From: Coriobacteriales bacterium
GTDB taxonomy: Bacteria; Actinomycetota; Coriobacteriia; Coriobacteriales; UBA8131
DNA length: 64,000 nucleotides
Reading direction: 5' to 3'
Assembly: GCA_031277035.1 (NCBI GenBank)
Contig: JAISLY010000060.1
Coordinates: 22,446-86,445, forward strand
Shown here piece after piece: positions 9,043 through 16,282 of the stretch. How positions within the stretch are numbered: the first letter of the stretch is position 1; every line of letters begins with the position of its first letter. The translations under genes were made by a program, and so were the position numbers. The notes beneath the pieces were generated by a model. It worked only from the letters and a program-made list of their open reading frames with translations. It ran no database searches and had not been told where the DNA came from.

Positions 9043-10722
9043 ATGAAAGCATTTTCGCGCCGTCGCTTTATGGAATTTGCCAGCGTGGGTGCCCTGGGAG
9101 CAGCCCTGGCCCCGCTCCTCTCCGCCTGCCAGTCATCTACATCGGCAGACGGCACGGGCGGCACGGGCAGCACGGGCACGGACGACGCTGCGGGTGGCAC
9201 CGGCGGTGGCGCCGGTGACAAAGGCCAGGTCATCATCGCAATGGGGACGGGCAATGAGCCGGCGGCCGGCTTTGACCCCTTCTTCGGTTGGGGGGCAAGC
9301 GAGCACAGCCACGAGCCCCTGATTCAGAGCACGCTCATCGCGACCACGGTCGACATGGGTTTTGTCAATGACCTTGCGACCGACTACACCGTAAGCGATG
9401 ACGGACTGCTTGCAAGCTTTACCATTCGCGACGACGTGAAATTCACCGACGGCGAGCCCCTGACCGCACGCGACGTGGCCTACACGCTTAACGGCATCAG
9501 GGCATCGGAGGGCTCTGAGATTGACCTGAGCATGATTCGTGAGGTGAGCGCCCCCAGCGCAACCACCGTCGAGATACACCTGGAGCGCCCCTACAACGCG
9601 CTGCTCTACACCCTGGCGGTCATCGGCATCGTGCCTGAGCACGCGCACGGCGCAGACTACGGCTCCAGTCCCATCGGCAGTGGGCGCTATGTGCTTGAGC
9701 AGTGGGACAGGGGGCAGCAGGTCATCTTTGCCGCCAATCCCGACTATTATGGTACGCCACCCAGGATGCAGCGCGTCATCATCGTGTTTATGGAGGAAGA
9801 CGCCGCACTGGCAGCCGCGCGTGCCGGGCAGGTGGACGTGGCGGCAACCTCAGCGGTCTACAGCAGCCAGGCGATTGAGGGCTATGAGATACTGGCCTGC
9901 AAGTCGGTGGACAGCCGCGGCATCTCACTGCCGACCCCGCCTCCCGGCAACACCACGGGCGAGGGAGCCGAACAAGTGCCGGCCGGCAACGCCGTGACCA
10001 GCGACATCGCTATCCGCCGCGCGCTTAATTACGCCGTCGACCGCGACCTTCTCGTACAGAATGTGCTCAATGGCTATGGCACCGTCGCCTTTGGCGTCTC
10101 GGACGGGATGCCCTGGTCTTCGCCGGATATGCAGGTGGCAGGCAGCATCAACGAGGCGCAGCGCATCCTTGAGGAGGGCGGCTGGATTGCAGGAGCAGAC
10201 GGAATTGTGGAGAAGACTGGCACTAAAGCGAGCTTTGAACTGTGCTATCCTTCAAACGACAGCGTGCGCCAGTCGCTCGCCAACGAGTTTGCCAACCAGG
10301 TGCGCGCGGCAGGAATCGAGGTCATTCCCGTGGGTCTTGGCTGGGACGACCTCTATCCGCGAGCCTATACCGACCCCATCCTGTGGGGCTGGGGCTCCAA
10401 CTCCCCCGCCGAGCTGTATAGCCTCTACCACTCGCAGGGCAGTGGCAACTTTCCGCTCTACAAAAACGCGACCATAGATGCCTACCTTGAGGAAGCCCTC
10501 ACAACGACGCCCATCGAGGAGAGTTTTTCCCTGTGGCAGAAGGCCCAGTGGGACGGCGCCGAAGGTGTTGCCCCGCAGGGCGCGGCGACCTGGGTGTGGT
10601 TTGCCAACATCGACCACCTGTACTTCAAACGCACAGGTCTTGTTGTGGCGGCGCAGAAGCTTCATCCCCACGGGCATGGCTGGGCGGTTGCCAACAACGT
10701 TGACCAGTGGAGCTGGCAGTAA
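9043..10722 (+). CDS. ABC transporter substrate-binding protein, family 5 (nickel/peptide type), predicted lipoprotein with twin-Arg signal
   Basis: N-terminus MKAFSRRRFMEFASVGALGAALAPLLSAC; family-5 motifs DVKFTDGEPLTARDVAYTLNG and IRRALNYAVDRDLL. Confidence 0.9.
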   Translation: MKAFSRRRFMEFASVGALGAALAPLLSACQSSTSADGTGGTGSTGTDDAAGGTGGGAGDKGQVIIAMGTGNEPAAGFDPFFGWGASEHSHEPLIQSTLIATTVDMGFVNDLATDYTVSDDGLLASFTIRDDVKFTDGEPLTARDVAYTLNGIRASEGSEIDLSMIREVSAPSATTVEIHLERPYNALLYTLAVIGIVPEHAHGADYGSSPIGSGRYVLEQWDRGQQVIFAANPDYYGTPPRMQRVIIVFMEEDAALAAARAGQVDVAATSAVYSSQAIEGYEILACKSVDSRGISLPTPPPGNTTGEGAEQVPAGNAVTSDIAIRRALNYAVDRDLLVQNVLNGYGTVAFGVSDGMPWSSPDMQVAGSINEAQRILEEGGWIAGADGIVEKTGTKASFELCYPSNDSVRQSLANEFANQVRAAGIEVIPVGLGWDDLYPRAYTDPILWGWGSNSPAELYSLYHSQGSGNFPLYKNATIDAYLEEALTTTPIEESFSLWQKAQWDGAEGVAPQGAATWVWFANIDHLYFKRTGLVVAAQKLHPHGHGWAVANNVDQWSWQ

Positions 10723-10729
10723 GAGGGAA

Positions 10730-10806
10730 GCCGGGGTAAGCGGGAAGCCGGGGTAAGCGTGAACGCAGGGGTGAGCGGGAAGCCGGGGTAAGCGTGAACG
10801 CACGGC
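10730..10806. repeat. Tandem repeats of gggaagccggggtaagcg(tgaacgca)
   Basis: Three copies of gggaagccggggtaagcg in the SBP-permease gap. Confidence 0.85.
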
Positions 10807-10823
10807 GAGGCGCAAGGAGATAG

Positions 10824-11846
10824 ATGCGGTTTTTCGCAGGTCAACTGTTCAAGTTCATCATGCTCATGGTCGCCGTGAGCATGGTGTCTTTTGCCCTCGT
10901 AAGCCTCTCGCCCACAGACCCGGTGCAGATGAACGTCGGGCAGGTCGCCTATCTCAACATGAGCGAGGCAAAGCGTGCTCAGCTGGCGGAGTACTGGGGC
11001 GTGAACACGCCGCTTTGGGAGCGGTACGCCCACTGGGCGAGCGCGGCCCTGCACGGGGATTTGGGAACATCGCTGCGCTATAACGCGCCGGTTGTGCAGG
11101 TCATCGCTACACGCTTTGTCAACTCGGCCGCGTTGATGAGCGTCGCCTGGCTGACGAGCGGCATCTTTGGCCTGCTTCTCGGCATCCTTGCCGCCGTGCG
11201 CCGTGGCGGCTGGCTCGATCGTGCCGTCAAAGCCTACTGTTTCCTGCTTGCCTCGGTGCCCACCTTCTGGCTTGCGCTGCTCGTTCTCATCGTCTTCTCC
11301 GTCTGGCTTGGCATCTTTCCCCTGGGCTTCAGCGTCCCCATCGGCGTAGCCCCCGCCGACGTGACCCTCGCAGACACGCTTCACCACCTCATGCTCCCCG
11401 CGCTCACCCTGAGTGTTGTGGGCGTCGCCAACATCGCGCTGCACACACGCGAGAAGACCATCGACGTCCTTGAGAGCGACTACGTGCGCTTTGCCCGCAC
11501 GCGCGGCGAGTCCACCGCCACCATCATCTGGCGCCACGGCCTGCGCAACCTCGCGCTGCCGGCGCTCACACTGCAATTCGCATCCATCAGCGAGATTTTC
11601 GGCGGCTCGGTCCTTGTCGAGCAGGTCTTCTCCTATCCGGGCCTCGGCCAGGCGGCGGTCACGGCCGGCCTTGGTGGCGACGCCGCGCTGCTCGTCGGCA
11701 TCGCGCTTATCAGCGCCGCGACGGTCTTTGGCGGCAACCTGATTGCAAACCTGCTCTATCGTCTCATCGACCCCCGTATGCGCCCCGCCTCCCGCCGCCC
11801 CGCCCTCAATCTGATGCGGAGAAAGACGGGTGCCTCCCATGAGTAG
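10824..11846 (+). CDS. ABC transporter permease (NikB/DppB type)
   Basis: DLGTSLRYNAPVVQVIATRFVNSAAL; HGLRNLALPALTLQFASISEIFGGSVLVEQVFSYPGLG. Confidence 0.92.
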   Translation: MRFFAGQLFKFIMLMVAVSMVSFALVSLSPTDPVQMNVGQVAYLNMSEAKRAQLAEYWGVNTPLWERYAHWASAALHGDLGTSLRYNAPVVQVIATRFVNSAALMSVAWLTSGIFGLLLGILAAVRRGGWLDRAVKAYCFLLASVPTFWLALLVLIVFSVWLGIFPLGFSVPIGVAPADVTLADTLHHLMLPALTLSVVGVANIALHTREKTIDVLESDYVRFARTRGESTATIIWRHGLRNLALPALTLQFASISEIFGGSVLVEQVFSYPGLGQAAVTAGLGGDAALLVGIALISAATVFGGNLIANLLYRLIDPRMRPASRRPALNLMRRKTGASHE

Positions 11847-11854
11847 GACACCCA

Positions 11855-12028
11855 GACACAAAGGGGACGGTTTCTTTTGTGTTCCCTGAGAGGTGACAAG
11901 GCGACACAAAGGGGACGGTCTCTTTTGTGTCGCCCCGAAGCTGGGCAAAAGCAAACAACAGAGTGTTCTGGGAACACAAAAGAGACCGTCCCCTTTGTGT
12001 CGCCCTTTGTGTCGCCCTTTGTGTCGCC
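11855..12028. repeat. REP/BIME-like palindromic element, copy 1
   Basis: gacacaaaggggacggtctcttttgtgt ... acacaaaagagaccgtcccctttgtgtc inverted repeats around a core gcaaacaacagagtgtt, plus flanking partial copies. Confidence 0.9.
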
Positions 12029-12926
12029 CCTGTCCCCCTCGCAGCCGCTCCTGCACGCTCCTCGCGCGAGTCGTGCCAACGTTGGCAACCGTCGCCGCAC
12101 GCTTATGACCTTCATCATCGCGGCGCTGCTGCTCGTCGCCATCGTTGTCACCGGCCGTCTGCTCACCGCACCGAGCTCTTTTGAGGTCGGCGGCCTGCCC
12201 ATCGCAACCGCAACCGACTTCACGGCAAAAAACCTTGAGCCGGGCCTTTCCCACCCCTTTGGCACCGACTGGATGGGGCGCGACATGCTCGCCCGCACCC
12301 TCGCCGGGCTCTCGACGAGCGTACTCGTCGGCCTGTTTGCAGCCGGAGCCTCGGCGCTGCTCGCGCTCATTCTCGGCACCGTCGCCGCCCTCGGCGGCCG
12401 TCGCGCCGACGCGCTCATCACCTGGCTTATCGACCTCATGCTCGGCATCCCGCACATCGTGCTGCTCATCCTCATCTCCTTTGCCATCGGCAAAGGCTTC
12501 TGGGGAGTGGCCATCGGCGTAGCGCTCACGCACTGGCCCAGCCTCACGCGCGTCATCCGCGCCGAGATACTTCAGTGCCGCGAGTCGGTCTTTGTCGCCC
12601 AGGCGCGCAAGCTCGGTGCCGGACCCTTTACCATCGCCCGCAAACACCTGTTCCCGCACGTTTTTCCGCAGTTCCTCGTCGGGCTCGTGCTGCTGTTCCC
12701 TCACGCCATCCTGCATGAGGCATCCATCACCTTCCTCGGCTTTGGCCTGCCGCCCGAGCAGCCCGCCATCGGCATCATCCTGAGCGAGTCCATGACCTAT
12801 CTCAGTGCCGGTTTCTGGTGGCTTGCGCTGTTCCCGGGCATCGCGCTCATCGCCACGGTGCTGCTGTTCGACCGCGCCGGCTCCAATCTGCGCCGCCTCA
12901 TCGACCCCCATCGTTCGCAGGAATAA
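11877..12926 (+). CDS. ABC transporter permease (NikC/DppC type); true start uncertain, likely at or before 12105 (N-terminal ORF overlaps REP element)
   Basis: HPFGTDWMGRDMLARTLAGLSTSVLVG; ITFLGFGLPPEQPAIGIILSES. Confidence 0.9.
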   Translation: MCSLRGDKATQRGRSLLCRPEAGQKQTTECSGNTKETVPFVSPFVSPFVSPLSPSQPLLHAPRASRANVGNRRRTLMTFIIAALLLVAIVVTGRLLTAPSSFEVGGLPIATATDFTAKNLEPGLSHPFGTDWMGRDMLARTLAGLSTSVLVGLFAAGASALLALILGTVAALGGRRADALITWLIDLMLGIPHIVLLILISFAIGKGFWGVAIGVALTHWPSLTRVIRAEILQCRESVFVAQARKLGAGPFTIARKHLFPHVFPQFLVGLVLLFPHAILHEASITFLGFGLPPEQPAIGIILSESMTYLSAGFWWLALFPGIALIATVLLFDRAGSNLRRLIDPHRSQE

Positions 12927-12940
12927 GGGAGAGGGACGCC

Positions 12941-14071
12941 GTGGTACCGCATGCGCACGAACACATCGACCACTCCGTTGAGCAGACGCATCACCACCAT
13001 GCTCACGCGCAGACCTCCCATCACGTCGACGGACATCATCTGCTTCAGGTTGAGGGATTGAGCATCAGCTTCACGATGTACGAGTCCGCCGAGCCGCGTT
13101 TCTTCAGGGCACGGCGTATGCCGGTGGAGGTCATCAGCGACCTGCACATCGGCGTGCATGCAGGTGAGCTGGTCGCCATCGTTGGCGCGTCCGGCTCAGG
13201 CAAAACGCTGCTCGCCGACGCAATCATGGGCATCTTTGAGCCAAATGCCACGGTGCGCGGACGCATCTGGTTCAATGGTGTGGAGCAAAACGCCGCCTCC
13301 CTCGCAGCGCTTGCCGGCAACGGCATCTCGCTCGTGCCTCAAAGCGTGAACCACCTCGACCCGCTCATGAAGGTCGGGCGTCAGATACTGGGGCATGCGA
13401 CACAAGGTGCGACACAAGGGGGACGGTCTCTTTTGTGTTCCCCCAAAACCGGGCGAAAGCAAACAACAGAGTGTTTTGGGAACACAAAAGAGACCGTCCC
13501 CCTTGTGTCTGGGAACACAAAAGAGACCGTCCCCCTTGTGTCGCACCCGCAGCCGTCCCGCGCCGAGCGTCTCGCTGAGCTGTTCAAGCACTACGATCTG
13601 CCGCCAGAAGTTGCGGACAAATACCCCCATGAGCTCTCCGGCGGTATGGCGCGCCGCGTCCTGCTCTGCTGCGCACTGATGGACGACCCCCAGGTCATCA
13701 TAGCCGATGAGCCAACCCCGGGGCTCGACCTTGAGCTTGCCAGGCGCGCCCTTGACGACTTTCGCGAGTTTGCCGACAGCGGCAGAGGCGTGCTACTCAT
13801 CACCCATGACATCGAACTCGCCCTTCGCGTTGCCGATCGCGTGGCGGTGTTTGCCGAGGGCACCGTCATCGAAGAGACGGCCGTTGCAAACTTCGCCTCC
13901 CCCGACACTCTGGAGCATCCCTTCACGCGTGCCCTCTGGCATGCCCTTCCCGAACATGACTTTCAGGTTCCCGATGACGCCACAGATGCCGCGACGGCGA
14001 CGGCTGCCGACACCACCTCCACCCCCATTGCCAGCGACACACAATCTGAGAAGAACGGCGAGCCATGTTAG
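12941..14071 (+). CDS. ABC transporter ATP-binding protein (NikD/DppD type) with His-rich N-terminus and an in-frame REP-derived insertion
   Basis: GTG start; VGASGSGKTLLADAIMG, LSGGMARRVLLCCALMDDPQVIIADEPTPGLD; N-terminus VVPHAHEHIDHSVEQTHHHHAHAQTSHHVDGHH. Confidence 0.9.
   Translation: MVPHAHEHIDHSVEQTHHHHAHAQTSHHVDGHHLLQVEGLSISFTMYESAEPRFFRARRMPVEVISDLHIGVHAGELVAIVGASGSGKTLLADAIMGIFEPNATVRGRIWFNGVEQNAASLAALAGNGISLVPQSVNHLDPLMKVGRQILGHATQGATQGGRSLLCSPKTGRKQTTECFGNTKETVPLVSGNTKETVPLVSHPQPSRAERLAELFKHYDLPPEVADKYPHELSGGMARRVLLCCALMDDPQVIIADEPTPGLDLELARRALDDFREFADSGRGVLLITHDIELALRVADRVAVFAEGTVIEETAVANFASPDTLEHPFTRALWHALPEHDFQVPDDATDAATATAADTTSTPIASDTQSEKNGEPC
13399..13542. repeat. REP/BIME-like palindromic element, copy 2, inside the ATPase coding sequence
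   Basis: gacacaagggggacggtctcttttgtgttcccccaaaaccgggcgaaagcaaacaacagagtgttttgggaacacaaaagagaccgtcccccttgtgtc; same core as copy 1. Confidence 0.92.
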
Positions 14072-14655
14072 AGGCCCGCGACCTTCACTTTGCCTACCCG
14101 GGTCAGGCCGAGCTGTTCGGCGGACTTACGTTTTCTGCAAAGCCGCAGGAGCGTGTGGCGCTCGCCGCCCCTTCGGGCGCGGGCAAGTCCACCCTCTGCA
14201 AACTGCTTGCCGGCTACCTCACCCCGCAAAGCGGCGCCATACTCATTGACGGCAAGCCGCTGCCAAACAGAGGCGTCTGCCCTGTACAACTCGTCTGGCA
14301 GCACCCCGAACAGGCCGTCGATTCTCATATGCGTATGCAGGCCATACTGGACGAAGGCGGTACCGTCACGCCACAACTGCGCGAAGAGTTGGGGATACGC
14401 GACGAGTGGCTTGTGCGCCACCCCCACGAACTGAGCGGTGGTGAGCTGCAACGCTTCTGCATCGCCCGCGCACTGGCCGCCAATCCGCGCTATCTCATAG
14501 CCGATGAGATCAGCACCATGCTCGACGCGGTGACCCAGGCTCACGTCTGGCAGATGCTGCTTCGCGCCTGCGACGCGCGCGGCATCGGCCTCATATTCGT
14601 CTCGCACTCCCCCGCCCTCACCCGCCGCCTCGCCACCCGGGTCATTGAGCTGTAA
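14065..14655 (+). CDS. ABC transporter ATP-binding protein (NikE/DppF type)
   Basis: APSGAGKSTLCKLLAGYL, LSGGELQRFCIARALAANPRYLIADEISTMLD; overlaps the previous gene. Confidence 0.9.
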   Translation: MLEARDLHFAYPGQAELFGGLTFSAKPQERVALAAPSGAGKSTLCKLLAGYLTPQSGAILIDGKPLPNRGVCPVQLVWQHPEQAVDSHMRMQAILDEGGTVTPQLREELGIRDEWLVRHPHELSGGELQRFCIARALAANPRYLIADEISTMLDAVTQAHVWQMLLRACDARGIGLIFVSHSPALTRRLATRVIEL

Positions 14656-14659
14656 CGTC

Positions 14660-14800
14660 CTGGCCTGCTCTGACCGGTTCTACCCGGTTCTGCCCTGCCC
14701 GTCCCGTCCTGTCCTGGCCCTGTCCTGACCGGTACCGTCCTGCCCGGTCCGGCCCTGCCCTGACCGGTTCCCTCCTGCCCGTCCCGTCCTGTCCTCTCTC
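14660..14800. repeat. Degenerate pyrimidine-rich tandem repeats (ctgaccggttc/ccgtcccgtcctgtcct)
   Basis: Repeated gaccggtt and cgtcccgtcctgtcct blocks. Confidence 0.75.
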
Positions 14801-14899
14801 CCCAAGGGTTTAACGAAGCTGTAATAGGTGGGTAACGAGGGCGTTTTTCTGCGCCCCTATAGTTGGACTTCCAAGACTCAAGACGGGAAGGGACGGACT

Positions 14900-15208
14900 A
14901 TGATCGCACCGAAACATCACATCCTCATCTGCGCTGGCACCAAGTTCGTAGGCGATACGCTCGGAACCTGCCATTCCCGCAACGCAGCGGGGCTCGTGCA
15001 GCATCTCATCATGGAGCTTGAGGACCACGACCTCGCAAGCGATGTCATCGTGAGCACCACAAGCTGCTATGGCATATGCGACAAGGGGCCCATCATGGTG
15101 GTCTATCCCGACGGCGTCTGGTACGGCAGGCTTGACACCGATGCCATTGAGGCCATCGTCGAGGAGCATCTTGAGGGAGGCAGTCCGGTGGCACAGTACC
15201 AGATATGA
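14900..15208 (+). CDS. (2Fe-2S) ferredoxin domain-containing protein (thioredoxin-like ferredoxin)
   Basis: HHILICAGTKFVGDTLGTCHSRNAAGLV...SCYGICDKGPIMVVYPDGVWYGRL. Confidence 0.8.
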   Translation: MIAPKHHILICAGTKFVGDTLGTCHSRNAAGLVQHLIMELEDHDLASDVIVSTTSCYGICDKGPIMVVYPDGVWYGRLDTDAIEAIVEEHLEGGSPVAQYQI

Positions 15209-15264
15209 CGAAGCATCAAACCAACGGGATGCGGGAGAGAAACGCGGCGCCCTGAAACGCGGCG

Positions 15265-15478
15265 CCTCTTTCTCTCTCCTCTTCCCCTGTCTCATCTCTC
15301 CCCTCTCCCTCTCTTCTTTCTCCTCTCCCTATCCCTCAAATCCCATTCCGCCCATCTCTCCCTCCTACCTCCAAATCCCAACAAAACCATCCCTCCTCTC
15401 TCCTCTTCCCCTGTCCCGTTTCCCCCCCCTCCCTCCTATCCCAGTCCTCCTCTCCCTATCCCTCAAATCCCAACAAAA
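15265..15478. repeat. ~215-bp near-homopyrimidine tract containing a diverged ~125-bp direct repeat
   Basis: CTCTCTCCTCTTCCCCTGTC at 15272 and 15396; TCCTCTCCCTATCCCTCAAATCCCA at 15321 and 15448. Confidence 0.85.
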
Positions 15479-15480
15479 TG

Positions 15481-15494
15481 AACAAACGTTTGTT
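15481..15494. promoter_or_regulatory. Perfect 14-bp palindrome AACAAACGTTTGTT (possible operator)
   Basis: Direct reading; AT-rich context between pyrimidine tract and hairpin RNA candidate. Confidence 0.35.
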
Positions 15495-15593
15495 TCTTCA
15501 CAAAAAAATCACACCTTACCCCCTAGCAATGCGTTTGCAAACCTGTCATACTGTACTCACCTTGACAGAGAGGCGCGCAGGATGCCTCGATGT

Positions 15594-15684
15594 AAACGAG
15601 GAAGAGCACATTGGTTGCGAGCAGGATTGAGAGATCCTGCTACGACGCCCCTCGCTTCCAGTGTGCTCTTCCTCGTTTTTTATT
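15594..15684 (+). ncRNA. Candidate structured RNA / strong terminator: 21-bp stem with inner stems, followed by a T-rich run
   Basis: AAACGAGGAAGAGCACATTGG (15594) pairs with CCAGTGTGCTCTTCCTCGTTT (ends 15678) with one G-U; inner GCGAG/CTCGC and CAGGAT/ATCCTG; then TTTTATTT. Confidence 0.55.
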
Positions 15685-15943
15685 TCCTCACGCCTACACC
15701 CCCCTGGTACCGCCCTGACCGCGCCCTTAACAGCGCGCCCACTCCACCGCCCACGCTCCGGGTTATAGGAGGCTTATAGGGTTATAGGACAAAACGTGGG
15801 CTTATAGGACAAAACGTGTGTCCGATTTTGAGCTATATCTGCTGGTAAACCTTCAAAAATCAAGCGTTTATAATTTCTGGAGGTTTTAAACGGCGAACCA
15901 CCGGGCGCCGGACAGCTCAGCTTGGCCTGCCGAATTCGGTTGC

Positions 15944-16219
15944 TCATACCTTATACATGAACTCAAAGACGTCCTCACGTTGCAGCGTAATCTGCAGACC
16001 AAGCCTCTCGCCGTCGGCAGCCAGGCGCTCCTGCAGGTCGTTAAAGGCGCACTGCTCCTCATCCATCGTCACCAGCATCGTCATGGAAAACATCTCGCCC
16101 AGAAGCGTCTGCTGAATGTCGTCGATATTCGCACCGGCCTCATAAAGCGTGGTTGCGACCGCAGCGACGATGCCCCTGCGATCCTTTCCCAATACACTGA
16201 GCACGGTTTTTGTCTTCAT
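15944..16219 (-). CDS. ACT domain-containing protein (UPF0237-like)
   Basis: KTVLSVLGKDRRGIVAAVATTLYEAGANIDDIQQTLLGEMFSMTMLV. Confidence 0.88.
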   Translation of the reverse strand: MKTKTVLSVLGKDRRGIVAAVATTLYEAGANIDDIQQTLLGEMFSMTMLVTMDEEQCAFNDLQERLAADGERLGLQITLQREDVFEFMYKV

Positions 16220-16282
16220 GAGTTGCCTTTCTTCAATCGTCAAGACCCTCTGCCGATGCCCTCCAGAGGCGGGCGCTCTCCC

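Noticed and set aside
8549-9052. 167-aa minus ORF rich in GGIQRSIQGRP repeats
   Set aside because: Antisense across the nth 3' end, intergenic repeats and the importer promoter; repeat-derived.
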